A stretch of DNA of 64,000 bases. Source: Pseudomonas sp. J452 (lineage in GTDB: Bacteria > Pseudomonadota > Gammaproteobacteria > Pseudomonadales > Pseudomonadaceae). Shown here piece by piece: positions 20,845 through 30,371 of the stretch (within the stretch, counting starts at the first letter, position 1; every line of letters starts with the position of its first letter). The notes below the pieces were generated by a model. That model was not told the origin of the DNA. It made no database searches and saw only the letters and a program-made list of their open reading frames with translations. Where the stretch lies: assembly GCF_024666525.1 (NCBI RefSeq), contig NZ_CP088294.1, positions 1-64,000 of the forward strand, read 5' to 3'. Made by a program: the position numbers and the translations under genes.

Positions 20845-21216
20845 TCAGCCGCCGGATTTCTTGGCCTTGAAGCCACGCTTGGTGAGCTCTTCGAGGAGCA
20901 GGTCGACCATGTCGCCCTGGATCTCGATGACCCCATCCTTGAGTCCGCCGCCGCAGCCGCAGCGTTTCTTCAGCGCGCTGGCCAGTTCTTTCAGCGGCTC
21001 TTCGGCTAGCGGCACACCGCTGATGGTGGTGACCGTCTTGCCACCCCGGCCCTTGGTTTCCCGGCGCACACGGGCGATACCATCCCCTTCGGGAATCCGG
21101 CTCTGCTTGCAGATACAGGCATCCACCGGCTGGCTGCAGTCGGGGCAGTGCCGACCGCTGTCGGTGGAATAGACGAGACCGCTCAAGGCGGAGAATGACG
21201 AAGCTTTCTTGACCAC
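20845..21216 (-). CDS. SUI1/eIF1-like translation factor (YciH family)
   Basis: 123 residues. A Cys-rich N-terminal part (CPDC near residue 24, then CICK near residue 34) suggests metal binding and is typical of bacterial YciH-like proteins. The SUI1 domain follows: KGRGGKTVTTISGVP, LKKRCGCGGGLKDG and IEIQGDMVDLLLEELTKRGF. The family can influence start-codon selection in vitro; its role in bacteria is not well defined. The start is a GTG at 21216, preceded by GAGGAAAA at good spacing; the long in-frame extension upstream is not conserved. It lies upstream of speA on the same strand, about 120 bases away. Confidence 0.85.
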   Translation of the reverse strand: MVKKASSFSALSGLVYSTDSGRHCPDCSQPVDACICKQSRIPEGDGIARVRRETKGRGGKTVTTISGVPLAEEPLKELASALKKRCGCGGGLKDGVIEIQGDMVDLLLEELTKRGFKAKKSGG

Positions 21217-21558
21217 CGGCTTTTCCTCTTGGGTTGGTCAGGATAGCGACTGGTCGACAAGTGCCTGAGGCATCGACCGCGAAGCCCCACTCTGGCAGGG
21301 GCAGCGCAACCGGGCTGGGAACCCGGCTTCAAAGGTCGCGCAGTGTAACGGCAAAGATTGGCCTTGCTAAGTATGTAATTGCGCCAATGATCGATGGATT
21401 GGCGACCTTTGCCCGCCCTCGTTCGGCATCTCGCACAAGCACGCCCAGAAAACTGCACAAAGCCAGGCAAGACTAGGCCTGCATGCTTTATGTAGGAGCG
21501 AGCTCTGCTCGCGAAGCTCTGCGCCCAGCCATTTCGCGAGCAGAGCTCGCTCCTACCA
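21217..21558. other. Intergenic region with one REP doublet
   Basis: 342 bases between two minus-strand genes. It holds the REP doublet at 21491-21556 next to the NUDIX stop and otherwise AT-richer sequence (about 21340-21480) where the promoter of the SUI1-like gene may lie. A short plus-strand reading frame at 21234-21476 has no ribosome site or family resemblance and is not called. Confidence 0.6.
21491..21556. repeat. REP palindrome pair, GTAGGAGC type
   Basis: Arms GTAGGAGCGAGCTCTGCTCG and CGAGCAGAGCTCGCTCCTAC are perfect inverted copies around an 18-base centre. It lies just downstream of the NUDIX gene stop. Confidence 0.85.
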
Positions 21559-22092
21559 TCAGGTATTGGCCAGGTAACTGCGCAGCGCCTGCAGCGAGTC
21601 GGGGCAGAAGGGCTTGCTCTCGGCCTCACGCAGCACCTCCGGCAGCGGCAGGAAAACCGCCTCCAGCACTTCCTCCGGCTGCAGCACCAGCGGTGCATCG
21701 GAGACCGCCGAGAACACCGCACACCACAGTCGATTGTCCGGCTGATCGAAGAAGAAGCGCCCATGCTCGCGCAGTTCGACACCGGCAATGCCCAGCTCCT
21801 CCTGCAGCTCGCGCGCGGCCGATTCGGCATAGCTCTCGCCCTCGCCCACCATGCCGCCGGCCGCCACATCCCAGTAGCCGGGATAGATGGCCTTGCTCAG
21901 GGTGCGCCGGTGCACGCACAGCTCGCCGGCAGCATTGAACAGCAGGATGAAGGTGCCGCGACCGATCAGCCCGCGCTCACGCAGCTCGGCGCGCGGCAGG
22001 CTGCCGAGCAGGCAATCCTGCGCGTCGACCCAGGCAATGCGTTCAGCATCGGAAGCGGCACGGTGCGCCGCTTCCTCGGCGGAGATCGGCAT
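21559..22092 (-). CDS. NUDIX hydrolase (YfcD-like)
   Basis: 177 residues. The NUDIX box is complete: G-G-M-V-G-E-G-E-S-Y-A-E-S-A-A-R-E-L-Q-E with the continuing E-L-G-I (about residues 79-102), matching GX5EX7REUXEEXGU. The N-terminal part (VDAQDCLLGSLPRAELRERG, then CVHRRTLSKAIYPGYWD) is typical of the YfcD/isopentenyl isomerase-like branch of the superfamily. It hydrolyses a nucleoside diphosphate-linked compound, substrate unknown. It lies 72 bases downstream of the DUF2333 gene on the same strand and may be cotranscribed with it. Confidence 0.85.
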   Translation of the reverse strand: MPISAEEAAHRAASDAERIAWVDAQDCLLGSLPRAELRERGLIGRGTFILLFNAAGELCVHRRTLSKAIYPGYWDVAAGGMVGEGESYAESAARELQEELGIAGVELREHGRFFFDQPDNRLWCAVFSAVSDAPLVLQPEEVLEAVFLPLPEVLREAESKPFCPDSLQALRSYLANT

Positions 22093-22164
22093 GCCTCAGC
22101 CCTCGGTCAGGCTGCAGGATGGACTGCGCACGACACGATCCGACAGCGCGTAGGCAAACATGCC

Positions 22165-23232
22165 TTAGCCTTGGGTCAGCAGGGTGCGCAAGTCGATGAT
22201 CGCCGCATTGGCGCGCGAGATGTAGTTGGCCATCACCAGCGAGTGGTTGGCCAGCACGCCGTAGCCGCTGCCATTGAGCACCATCGGGCTCCACAGCGGC
22301 TCCTGTGCCGCCTCCAGCTCGCGGATGATCTGCCGCACGCTGACGGTGGCATTCTTCTTCGCCAGCACGTCGGCGAAGTCCACCTCGATGGCGCGCAGGA
22401 TGTGCGACAGCGCCCAGGCCTGGCCACGGGCTTCGTAGAACACGTTGTCGATCTGCAGCCAGGGGGTCTTCACCTCCTCCTCGCTGAGCGGCACGGCCTC
22501 ACCGTCGACCGGCGCCTTGTCCGACAGATCGGTGTTCAGGCGCACTCGACCGACACTGGCGGACAGGCGCTGGGACAGCGAACCGAGGCGGGTAGCGACA
22601 TCGCCCAGCCAGCTGTTGAGGTTGTCGGCGCGAGCGTAGAACTGTGCGTTCTGCTGGCTCGGGTCGGCCAAGGCCGCCAGGTAGCGATCCAGCGATTTGA
22701 GGCCCTCGGCGTATTCAGCTTCCGAGGCCGGCAGGGCCCAGCTCTTGTTGTCGAAGTTAAAACGCTGCTCGGCCCTGACCAGAAGCGTGCTCTCGGTGGA
22801 TTGCGACTGCGAGCGGGCAAAATCCTTGCGCAGCGCGCGGGACAGGTCACGCACCTGGACCAGCACGCCGTACTCCCAGGCTGGCATGTTGTCCAGCCAC
22901 AGGCCGGGCGGCGCGATGTCGTTGGACAGGTAGCCACCCGGCTTGTTGAGCAGCGTGCTGGATACCTGCTTGAGGGTTTCCACCGTGGTGTAGCCCGCCA
23001 CCAGCTTGCGCTGCGCCTTCTCGGCCGCCGTCTGGGCATGTTGCTGCACCGGGAACAGCGCGGGCTCCTGGCTCCAGTACCAGCCGACGCCCAGCGCCGC
23101 CAGCAGATAAATAGCCAGCAGGCTGCCCAGGGTGCGGCTCAGCCACAGGCCACCGAAATAGCTGCGAACATCATCCACCGAGTCGTCGACGCTGCCGCGC
23201 AGGTCTTCTGTGCGTTTCTTCCAATCCAGCAT
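22165..23232 (-). CDS. DUF2333-family membrane-anchored protein
   Basis: 355 residues. An N-terminal cytoplasmic stretch (MLDWKKRTEDLRGSVDD) is followed by one TM helix (about 40-58, LGSLLAIYLLAALGVGWYW) and a helical periplasmic domain of about 290 residues with the conserved LLNKPGGYLSND, GLWLDNMPAWEYGVL and QIDNVFYEARGQAWAL. Function unknown. Start ATG 23232 is preferred because AAGGA stands about eight bases upstream; the ATG two codons earlier is too close to it. It is divergent from the GGDEF regulator gene; the 251-base gap presumably carries both promoters. Confidence 0.8.
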   Translation of the reverse strand: MLDWKKRTEDLRGSVDDSVDDVRSYFGGLWLSRTLGSLLAIYLLAALGVGWYWSQEPALFPVQQHAQTAAEKAQRKLVAGYTTVETLKQVSSTLLNKPGGYLSNDIAPPGLWLDNMPAWEYGVLVQVRDLSRALRKDFARSQSQSTESTLLVRAEQRFNFDNKSWALPASEAEYAEGLKSLDRYLAALADPSQQNAQFYARADNLNSWLGDVATRLGSLSQRLSASVGRVRLNTDLSDKAPVDGEAVPLSEEEVKTPWLQIDNVFYEARGQAWALSHILRAIEVDFADVLAKKNATVSVRQIIRELEAAQEPLWSPMVLNGSGYGVLANHSLVMANYISRANAAIIDLRTLLTQG

Positions 23233-23483
23233 GGCCATATCCTTAAATCGTCTTTCTCGAATTACCAACCACACCCCAGACATGGAGCTGGCGGCCCTGC
23301 ACTATAAGTGAAGCCTAGGCGCAAACGCAGCGCTGCGGAGCGCTACCGTACCCGCAAAGCGGGCAAAAGCGCCAAAAGATGGAAGGTTGACGCCAAATGA
23401 TCGGCGGTTGTAGCACCACAGTTCCCCAGTGGTAGCATGGGGCCATCATCCCGCCCTACCAGGGCACGAGAAGACTGCAGGCC

Positions 23484-25100
23484 ATGATCGAGCAAGAAGA
23501 CCCAAGCCGCGACCGTCTCAAGCAGCACTTTGCCAAACGCGTCATCCACCAGGCCCGTCAGGTTCTGGAAGTCTGGCAACGCCTGCAACAGGCCGAGTGG
23601 AATGCCGTCGACATGGCCGAACTGGTCGAGGCCAACCTGGGCCTGCTGCGCTACGCCGAACGTTTCGAGCAGGCCGTGCATGTGCAACTGGCGGCCAGCA
23701 TCGGCAACTGCCTGAGCGCCGTGGAGGCCAATCGCGGGCGCCTCAACAGCCAACTGATCACCGAGCTCAACCAACTGATGCAGCGCCTGTCACGCACCGG
23801 CCTGCGCCATGGCGACCAGTTCGAGCAGACGTTCCTGCCGCCGCTGCGCAAACCGGTGTACCTGGCCCTGCAGGATCACGAGCGTGCCGAGCGCCTGGCC
23901 CAGCAACTGGAGTTCTTCGGCCTCACCGCCCAGGCCCTGGACAGCGCCAATGCGTTTCGTGCCGCCATGACCGAGCGCCATCCGGCGGCCATCCTCATGG
24001 AAGTCGACTTCGCTGGCCCCGGCCTCGGCCTGCAACTGGCCAGCGAAGCCCAGCAGGGCCTGGAACAGAAGCTGCCGCTGCTGTTCTTCAGCCACGCCGA
24101 TACCGACACGCCGACGCGCCTGGCCGCCGTACGCGCCGGCGGCCAGGAATTCTTCACTGGCAGCCTCGATGCCTCCAGCCTGATCGAGCGCATCGAGGTG
24201 CTCACCCACGTTTCCCAGTACGACCCGTACAAGGTGCTGATCATCGATGACTCACGGGCCCAGGCGACCCACACCGAGCGCGTGCTGAACAGCGCCGGGA
24301 TCGTCACCCGCACCCTCACCGAGCCGATCCAGGCGATGGCCGAGCTGGCCGACTTCCAGCCGGACCTGATCATCCTCGACATGTACATGCCTGACTGCAA
24401 CGGCCCGGAACTGGCCAAGGTGATCCGCCACAATGACCGCTATGTCAGCGTGCCGATCATCTACCTGTCCGCCGAGGACGACCTGGACAAGCAGCTCGAC
24501 GCCATGAGCGAGGGCGGCGACGATTTCCTCACCAAGCCGATCAAGCCGCGTCACCTGATCGCCACCGTGCGCAACCGCGCCAGCCGCGCGCGCAATCTCA
24601 GGTCGCGCATGGTGCGTGACAGCCTCACCGGGCTGTACAACCACACCCACACCCTGCAGCTGCTGGAGGATGCGCGTTTCCGCGCCCGTCGCGACGGCCA
24701 GCCGCTGAGCTTCGCCATGCTCGACATCGACCACTTCAAACGGGTCAACGACACCTACGGCCACCCCATGGGCGACCGGGTGATCAAGAGCCTGGCGTTG
24801 TTCCTCAAGCAGCGCCTGCGCAAGACCGACCATATCGGTCGCTACGGCGGCGAGGAATTCGCCGTGGTCCTGCCGGACACCGACGCGGTCACCGCCGCCA
24901 AGGTGCTCGACGAGATCCGCAAGCGCTTCGCCGAGATCGTCTACCCGGCGCAACCCCAGGACCTGTCCTGCACCTTCAGCTGCGGCATCGCCGAACTGCG
25001 CGGCGAACTGGACAGCAACCTGCTGTCCAAACAGGCCGACGAAGCCCTGTACGTGGCCAAGCATGGCGGGCGCAACCGGGTGGAAATCCATCTCGCCTAA
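23484..25100 (+). CDS. gcbA: Response-regulator diguanylate cyclase (GcbA-like)
   Basis: 538 residues, no membrane segment. The N-terminal about 120 residues are helical and HPt-like but lack a clear phosphorylatable His motif. Then a degenerate receiver (about 125-245), a complete receiver (about 250-370: VLIIDDSRAQ, phospho-acceptor Asp in DLIILDMYMPDCNG, Lys in FLTKPI), and a GGDEF domain (about 385-538) with RDSLTGLYNH and RYGGEEF. Synthesis of cyclic-di-GMP is expected. The neighbours (DUF2333 before, CtpL-like receptor after) match P. aeruginosa PA4842-PA4844, where PA4843 is gcbA, a regulator of early attachment; the symbol rests on that synteny, recalled from memory. Confidence 0.8.
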   Translation: MIEQEDPSRDRLKQHFAKRVIHQARQVLEVWQRLQQAEWNAVDMAELVEANLGLLRYAERFEQAVHVQLAASIGNCLSAVEANRGRLNSQLITELNQLMQRLSRTGLRHGDQFEQTFLPPLRKPVYLALQDHERAERLAQQLEFFGLTAQALDSANAFRAAMTERHPAAILMEVDFAGPGLGLQLASEAQQGLEQKLPLLFFSHADTDTPTRLAAVRAGGQEFFTGSLDASSLIERIEVLTHVSQYDPYKVLIIDDSRAQATHTERVLNSAGIVTRTLTEPIQAMAELADFQPDLIILDMYMPDCNGPELAKVIRHNDRYVSVPIIYLSAEDDLDKQLDAMSEGGDDFLTKPIKPRHLIATVRNRASRARNLRSRMVRDSLTGLYNHTHTLQLLEDARFRARRDGQPLSFAMLDIDHFKRVNDTYGHPMGDRVIKSLALFLKQRLRKTDHIGRYGGEEFAVVLPDTDAVTAAKVLDEIRKRFAEIVYPAQPQDLSCTFSCGIAELRGELDSNLLSKQADEALYVAKHGGRNRVEIHLA

Positions 25101-25109
25101 GCGGCACGG

Positions 25110-25129
25110 AGCGTGACGAACGTCACGCT
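25110..25129. repeat. Short perfect inverted repeat before ctpL
   Basis: AGCGTGACG-AA-CGTCACGCT, nine-base arms with a two-base centre, ten bases after the gcbA stop. It could be an operator for a dimeric regulator or a hairpin. There is no T run, so it is not a typical terminator. It abuts the Pho-box-like repeats. Confidence 0.6.
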
Positions 25130-25160
25130 GTCACAAAGTCGCAATCAAACCGCAATAACC
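25128..25160 (+). promoter_or_regulatory. Candidate PhoB box (three 11-base units) before ctpL
   Basis: Three units in direct 11-base register: CTGTCAC-AAAG, TCGCAAT-CAAA, CCGCAAT-AACC. The first unit matches the Pho half-site CTGTCAT at six of seven; the others are weak, but each has an A-rich four-base spacer. It ends 37 bases before the ATG. P. aeruginosa ctpL is known to respond to phosphate limitation, which is why this was considered. Confidence 0.4.
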
Positions 25161-25197
25161 TCGACGGCACCGTTTCAGACTTCCGGTTGCCGCCACC

Positions 25198-27162
25198 ATG
25201 CGCCTCAAGCTGCTCACCAATCTGTCCACCGCCCTGCTGGTTACCGCCTGCCTGGCTCTTGCCGCCACGCTCTGGTGGTCGGAGCGGGCGCTGGAGCGCC
25301 CTTACCTGCTAATGCAGCGCTACCTCAACCTGTCGCAGCAGTTCCAGCACCAGGTCGCCGACAACATCCAGCGTTACCTGGGCAGCGGTGATGCCCTGCG
25401 CCACAGCGCCGCCAGCCTGGCCATCAGCGAGCTGGAACAGAACCTCGACGCCCTGCCCACGCAACTGGCCGATGAACTGCGCCCGAGCCTGGCCGAACTC
25501 AGCCAGTTCACCGCCAACGACCTGCTCGCCGCCGGCAAGCTCGCTGGCGACCCGCAAGGCCTGCTGCTGCAGGCCGAGCGCGAAATCAGCGGCGCCCTCG
25601 AGCAGCTCGAAAAGTATTCCCGCGAGAGCACCAGCAGCACTGCCGCCAGTTATCAGGCGCCGTTGTTCAAGGCCGCCCAGCACCTCAGCCGTCTGAGCCA
25701 CGCCCGTGGCAAGCTGGTCAGCAGCGGGCGCAGCGAGCTGATCGCCGATGTCGAGCGCGAACTGGCCGTCCTCAGCCAGCAGGCCAGCACCCTCGACAGC
25801 CTGCCGCTGCTGGGTGTGACGGACAGCAGTGAAGCCAGCGGCAACAGTTTTGGCGCCCTGCTCGGCCTGGCCGACAGTGACGAGCAGGAGCAGGCCGAAG
25901 ACCGCGGCATCGCCCTCAAACGCGACTTTGCCAGCCTGCTCAAGCGCTACCCGGCCGAACTGGGCCGCACCCGCGAGTTGATAGAGAAGCGCAACCAGCT
26001 GGCACTCGACAGCACGGCCAAGATCGAAGGCCTGCAGCAGGCATTGGCCGCCCTGGAGCCGGCGGTGCGCGCCGAGCACGGGCGCATCCAGGGCGAAGTA
26101 CGCCTGATCCAGGGCCTGATGATCGGCCTGATCCTGCTGATTGCCCTGACCATCGACCGCATCCAGCGCCGCCTGAGCAATGTTCTCGGACGCCTGGCCC
26201 CGGCTCTGGGCACCTGGGCCGCCGGCGACTTCGCCAGCGACATCGCGCTCAACTCACAGACCCGCGAAATGCGCGATATCGAGGACTCGCTGAACCGCCT
26301 GCGCCGCTATCTGGTCGAGCTGGTCGGCACCATCCACCACAACGCCGCCCAAGTCGCCGGCAGCAGCCGCACCCTGGCCGACATCAGCCAGGGCCTGCAC
26401 GGTGGCGCCGAACGCCAGTTGGCCGATACCGCACAAATCCGCGATGCCCTCGGCGAGTTGGAAGGCACTATCGCCCAGGTCGCCGACGATGCCAGCCAGG
26501 CCGCCGATGCCAGCCGCGCCGCCAGCCGCGCGGCAGAACAGGGCCAGCGGGTGATCGAGCAGAGCCTCACCGGCCTGCATGCCTTGGTCGGCAAGGTGCA
26601 GGGCAATGCCCAGTCCATCGAACAGCTAGCCAGCGAGACCGCCACCATCGGCCAGGTGCTCACGGTGATCCGCGGCGTGGCCGAGCAGACCAACCTGCTG
26701 GCGCTGAACGCCGCCATCGAAGCCGCCCGTGCCGGCGAGATGGGCCGCGGCTTCGCCGTGGTTGCCGACGAGGTACGCTCGCTGGCCCAGCGCACCAGTG
26801 GCGCCACCGACGAGATCCAGCAACTGATCGCGCGCCTGCAGCAGGCGGCGCAACAGTCGGTAGCGGCCATGCGCGCCCAGGTCGAGCATGCCGAGGCCAC
26901 CGCGGGCCAGGCGGCCCAGGCCGATGGCGCGCTGGACGAAGTGGTCGGGGCGATCCGCACTATCGCCAGCATGGCCGAGCGCATCGCCGAGGCCACGGCC
27001 CAGCAAGGCGGCGCCGCCAGCGAAATCCGCGGCCACAGTGAACGCATCCACCGCCTCGGCGGCGACAACCTGGCGCGCATCGGCGAAGGCCGCCAGCAGG
27101 GTGAACAGCTGTTGCAACTAGGCGGACAATTGAACACCGCGGTGCAGGCCTTTCGCGTCTGA
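25198..27162 (+). CDS. ctpL: Methyl-accepting chemotaxis protein (CtpL-like)
   Basis: 654 residues. TM1 at about 8-27, a long helical periplasmic domain (about 30-300), TM2 at about 302-320 ([17 protein letters not shown]), a short linker, and a signalling domain with the hairpin tip [35 protein letters not shown], split here as E-Q-T-N-L-L-A-L-N and [12 protein letters not shown]. The size and helical character of the sensor suit the HBM type. In P. aeruginosa the gene between gcbA and dsbD is ctpL, a receptor for inorganic phosphate and some pollutants; the symbol depends on synteny. There is no C-terminal CheR-binding pentapeptide. Confidence 0.75.
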   Translation: MRLKLLTNLSTALLVTACLALAATLWWSERALERPYLLMQRYLNLSQQFQHQVADNIQRYLGSGDALRHSAASLAISELEQNLDALPTQLADELRPSLAELSQFTANDLLAAGKLAGDPQGLLLQAEREISGALEQLEKYSRESTSSTAASYQAPLFKAAQHLSRLSHARGKLVSSGRSELIADVERELAVLSQQASTLDSLPLLGVTDSSEASGNSFGALLGLADSDEQEQAEDRGIALKRDFASLLKRYPAELGRTRELIEKRNQLALDSTAKIEGLQQALAALEPAVRAEHGRIQGEVRLIQGLMIGLILLIALTIDRIQRRLSNVLGRLAPALGTWAAGDFASDIALNSQTREMRDIEDSLNRLRRYLVELVGTIHHNAAQVAGSSRTLADISQGLHGGAERQLADTAQIRDALGELEGTIAQVADDASQAADASRAASRAAEQGQRVIEQSLTGLHALVGKVQGNAQSIEQLASETATIGQVLTVIRGVAEQTNLLALNAAIEAARAGEMGRGFAVVADEVRSLAQRTSGATDEIQQLIARLQQAAQQSVAAMRAQVEHAEATAGQAAQADGALDEVVGAIRTIASMAERIAEATAQQGGAASEIRGHSERIHRLGGDNLARIGEGRQQGEQLLQLGGQLNTAVQAFRV

Positions 27163-27172
27163 GCGGCGAGAC

Positions 27173-27224
27173 GTAGGGCGGGTGCAACCCGCGGTGAGCC
27201 CAGCGCGGGTTGCACCCGCCCTAC
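27173..27224. repeat. REP-type palindrome, GTAGGGCGGGTG variant
   Basis: Arms GTAGGGCGGGTGCAACCCGC and GCGGGTTGCACCCGCCCTAC are perfect inverted copies with a ten-base centre. It is a variant of the GTAGCCCGGATG family and lies between ctpL and the MITE-like element. Confidence 0.8.
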
Positions 27225-27274
27225 CAATAGACCTGCCCGCACGAAGCCGCCGTCCATCAGCCGGCAACATCCAC

Positions 27275-27419
27275 TAGCAGGCTGTTGAAAAACGTTGGCG
27301 AGGCAGCCAGCGCAAGGCAAAAAAGGCGAAAAAGCGCAGTTTACGAGCTGTAAATGAGCATTTTGAGCCTGTTTTTAACGCCGTGATGGCAACGCAGGTA
27401 GTTTTTCAACAGCCTGCTA
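27275..27419. repeat. MITE-like element with 19-base terminal inverted repeats
   Basis: 145 bases bounded by TAGCAGGCTGTTGAAAAAC and its exact reverse complement. The core contains GCGCAGTTTACGAGCTGTAA followed by ATGAGCATTTTGAG and TGTTTTTAACGCCGT, which is the reverse complement of the core found at 31731-31907 and 57429-57568. It has no coding capacity. It fills most of the ctpL-dsbD gap; only about 80 bases remain for the dsbD promoter. Confidence 0.8.
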
Positions 27420-27500
27420 ACCCTATGCGCCAACCAGCCGCCTGGGGTCGGCTCGCCGACTTGGGTATGATGCCCGCCAAGTCCGTCGTGCGAGCCCGCC

Positions 27501-29309
27501 ATGCGCCGTTTGTTGCCTCTCGTTCTGTTCCTGCTGTTCAGCCTGCCGGCCAGCGCCGGCCTGTTCGACAAGCTGCCCGACGCGCCCCTGGGTGCGCCGC
27601 TGAACAACAGCGCCGACTTCCTGCCGGTAGGCGAAGCCTTCCGCCTGAGCTTGGTAGAGAACTCGCCGACGGCGCTGAAACTGCGCTTCGTGGGCGCCGA
27701 GGGTTACTACCTCTATCGGCACGCCTTCAAGTTCCGCATCGAGCCGAGCGACCTGGCCAAGGGCGAGGCCGTGATCCCGGGCGGTCAGCCCAAGCACGAC
27801 GAATACTTCGGCGATGTCGAGGTGTACTACGGCATCACCGATATCGAGCTGCCGCTGGACAACCCCATCGACCTGCCCTTCAGCGTCCACGTTACCTACC
27901 AGGGCTGCGCCGACAAGGGCCTGTGCTATCCGCCGGAGACCGCGCGCCTGGAAGTCGGCGCAGCCGCCAGCCCAGCACCGACCAGCGCTACCAGCGAAGC
28001 CTCCAGCACCGCCACCGCAGCCCCGGCCAGCGCGACCGGCTGGAGCTGGAAGGAGCTGGCGCTGTTCTTCCTTGGTGGCCTGGGCCTGGCATTCACCCCC
28101 TGCGTACTGCCGATGCTGCCGATCCTCACCGGCGTGGTCCTGCGCGGCCAGCCAGGCGGCATGCGTGGCCTGGTGCTGTCGCTGGCCTACGTGCTGCCGA
28201 TGGCGCTCAGCTTCGCCATTCTCGGCGCGCTGATGGGCCTGTTCGGTGCCGAGCTCAACCTGCAGGCGCGCCTGCAGTCGCCCTGGGTGCTGGTGCCATT
28301 CGCGATCTTCTTCGCCCTGTTCGCCGCCGCCAGCCTGGGTTTCCTCGAATTGCGCCTGCCGCAGGCGGTCGACGGCCCGCTGCAGCGCCTGAGCCAGCGC
28401 CTGCATGGCGGCACCCTGCTCAGCGCCGCCGCGCTCGGCGTGCTCTCCAGCCTGCTGGTCTCACCCTGCGTATCCGCGCCGCTGGCCGGTGCCCTGCTGT
28501 ATATCAGCGCCAGCGGCGACGCCCTCGGTGGTGGCCTCAAGTTGCTGGCCCTGGGCCTGGGCATGGGCACCCCGCTGGTGCTGTTCGCTGTCGGCGGTGG
28601 CGCCCTGCTGCCGAAATCCGGCGCCTGGATGCTCGGCGTGCGCAACCTGTTCGGCGCCCTGTTGCTGGCGGTATCGATATGGCTGCTGGAGCGTGTCGTG
28701 CCCGGCCCGGTCAGCCTGGCCCTGTGGGGCCTGCTGGCAGCCGGCGTGGCCCTGTGGCTCGGCGCACTGGAGCTGACGCCGAAAACCCACCACCAGAAAG
28801 TCGCACAAGTGCTCGGCCTGCCCCTGCTGGTGTATGCCATCGTCGCCTGGGTTGGCGCCCTGCAGGGCCACAGCGACCCGCTGCGCCCGCTCGGCAGCGC
28901 CGGCGTCGTGGCTGCCGAAACACAAGCTCCGGCCAGCAGCAGCTGGCAGACCATCAGCAGCCCGGCCGAACTAGATGCCGCCCTGGCCGCAGCGAAAAGT
29001 GCCGGCCAGCCGCTGCTGCTGGACTGGTACGCGGACTGGTGCATCAGCTGCAAGGTGATCGAGCGCGAAGTACTGACCGCCCCCGAGGTGACCCGTCAAC
29101 TCGGCGCCTATCGGCTGATCCGCTTCGATATCACGGAAAGTCGCGCCGATCAGCGCGCCCTGCTCGATCGCTACCAGCTGTTCGGCCCGCCGGCGATCCT
29201 GTTCTTTGCCGGCAACGGTGACGAATGGGCCGATCTGCGTGTCGTAGGAGAGATCAGCGCCGCCGACTTCGCCGAACGCCTAAACCGCGCAGGCAGCCGC
29301 CAACAGTAA
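27501..29309 (+). CDS. dsbD: Thiol:disulfide interchange protein DsbD
   Basis: 602 residues. Inner-membrane electron conduit that passes reducing power from cytoplasmic thioredoxin to the periplasm. Signal peptide (about 1-19), N-terminal immunoglobulin-like domain with the Cys pair in [11 protein letters not shown] (about residues 135-141), eight-helix membrane domain with the reactive cysteines in TPCVLP and SPCVSAP, and C-terminal thioredoxin-like domain with W-C-I-S-C-K. All six key cysteines are present. In P. aeruginosa the equivalent is dipZ/dsbD1 next to aroQ and accBC, as here. The promoter probably lies between the MITE-like element and the ATG. Confidence 0.95.
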   Translation: MRRLLPLVLFLLFSLPASAGLFDKLPDAPLGAPLNNSADFLPVGEAFRLSLVENSPTALKLRFVGAEGYYLYRHAFKFRIEPSDLAKGEAVIPGGQPKHDEYFGDVEVYYGITDIELPLDNPIDLPFSVHVTYQGCADKGLCYPPETARLEVGAAASPAPTSATSEASSTATAAPASATGWSWKELALFFLGGLGLAFTPCVLPMLPILTGVVLRGQPGGMRGLVLSLAYVLPMALSFAILGALMGLFGAELNLQARLQSPWVLVPFAIFFALFAAASLGFLELRLPQAVDGPLQRLSQRLHGGTLLSAAALGVLSSLLVSPCVSAPLAGALLYISASGDALGGGLKLLALGLGMGTPLVLFAVGGGALLPKSGAWMLGVRNLFGALLLAVSIWLLERVVPGPVSLALWGLLAAGVALWLGALELTPKTHHQKVAQVLGLPLLVYAIVAWVGALQGHSDPLRPLGSAGVVAAETQAPASSSWQTISSPAELDAALAAAKSAGQPLLLDWYADWCISCKVIEREVLTAPEVTRQLGAYRLIRFDITESRADQRALLDRYQLFGPPAILFFAGNGDEWADLRVVGEISAADFAERLNRAGSRQQ

Positions 29310-29424
29310 GTACGTCATTTATCTGCCGCAAAAATCGGCCATCGTGATGGCTACTGCAGGCAACTGGACAGCCTGCAGCGCTTTCGGCATAGTCCCGGCC
29401 ATTGGACAGAATAAGGACGCATTC

Positions 29425-29868
29425 ATGGCCACCCTTCTGGTGCTGCACGGCCCCAATCTCAATCTGCTGGGCACTCGCGAGCCCGGCGTCTACGGCGCCA
29501 CCACCCTGGCCCAGATCAATCAGGATCTCGAGCAGCGCGCCCGCGCCGCCGGCCACCACCTGCTGTACCTGCAGAGCAACGCCGAATACGAGCTGATCGA
29601 GCGCATTCACGCCGCAAAAGGCGAAGGTGTCGACTTTATTCTGATAAATCCGGCGGCTTTCACCCATACCAGTGTCGCATTACGTGACGCGCTGCTGGCG
29701 GTAAGCATCCCATTCATCGAAGTGCACCTGTCCAACGTGCACAAACGTGAAGCCTTCCGCCATCACTCCTACTTTTCTGACGTAGCCGTTGGAGTGATCT
29801 GCGGCCTTGGCGCCAGCGGTTATCGGCTGGCCCTGGAGGCTGCCCTGGAACAATTAGAACGCCCCTGA
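29425..29868 (+). CDS. aroQ: Type II 3-dehydroquinate dehydratase
   Basis: 147 residues, the usual size; it forms dodecamers and converts 3-dehydroquinate to 3-dehydroshikimate in aromatic amino-acid synthesis. Signature [17 protein letters not shown] at the N-terminus (with the catalytic Tyr), then [16 protein letters not shown] and [17 protein letters not shown] with the active-site His and Arg. Start ATG 29425 is preceded by AAGGA. A perfect eight-base inverted repeat (CTGCAGGC / GCCTGCAG, 29354-29378) stands about 50 bases upstream, in the likely promoter region of the aroQ-accB-accC operon. accB starts 28 bases after the stop. Confidence 0.95.
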   Translation: MATLLVLHGPNLNLLGTREPGVYGATTLAQINQDLEQRARAAGHHLLYLQSNAEYELIERIHAAKGEGVDFILINPAAFTHTSVALRDALLAVSIPFIEVHLSNVHKREAFRHHSYFSDVAVGVICGLGASGYRLALEAALEQLERP

Positions 29869-29895
29869 AGACCTGACCTTGGGAGTTGCAAAGCT

Positions 29896-30354
29896 ATGGA
29901 TATCCGTAAAGTCAAAAAACTGATCGAGCTGCTGGAAGAGTCCGGTATCGACGAGCTGGAAATCCGCGAGGGCGAAGAGTCCGTGCGCATCAGCCGTCAC
30001 AGCAAGCAGCCGGCCTATGCCCAGCCGATGTACGCCCCGGCTCCTGCGCCGGTTGCCGCTCCGGTTGCCGCCGCTGCTCCGGTCGCCGCCGAAGCCGCTC
30101 CGGTGGCCGCCAAGCTGAATGGCACCGTGGCCCGCTCGCCGATGGTCGGCACCTTCTACCGCGCCGCCTCGCCGACCTCCGGCAACTTCGTTGAAGTCGG
30201 CCAGAGCGTGAAGAAAGGCGACATCCTGTGCATCGTCGAAGCGATGAAGATGATGAACCACATCGAGGCCGAAGCCAGCGGCGTGATCGAATCCATCCTG
30301 GTCGATAACAACCAGCCGGTGGAATACGACCAACCCCTGTTCACCATCGTTTGA
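29896..30354 (+). CDS. accB: Biotin carboxyl carrier protein of acetyl-CoA carboxylase
   Basis: 152 residues. Carries the biotin that shuttles carboxylate between AccC and the carboxyltransferase in the first step of fatty-acid synthesis. A helical N-terminal part is followed by an Ala/Pro-rich linker (about 40-75) and the biotinyl domain with E-A-M-K-M-M, where the Lys is biotinylated (about residue 118), and the thumb residues [10 protein letters not shown]. It lies between aroQ and accC with short gaps, so the three are very probably one operon. GGGAG precedes the ATG by about ten bases. Confidence 0.95.
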   Translation: MDIRKVKKLIELLEESGIDELEIREGEESVRISRHSKQPAYAQPMYAPAPAPVAAPVAAAAPVAAEAAPVAAKLNGTVARSPMVGTFYRAASPTSGNFVEVGQSVKKGDILCIVEAMKMMNHIEAEASGVIESILVDNNQPVEYDQPLFTIV

Positions 30355-30371
30355 TGCGCGGGGAGCCTGTG

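Noticed and set aside
27275..27419. The MITE-like element considered as an attachment site of an integrated element
   Set aside because: No integrase or tRNA gene is near, and the same core occurs at two other intergenic positions.
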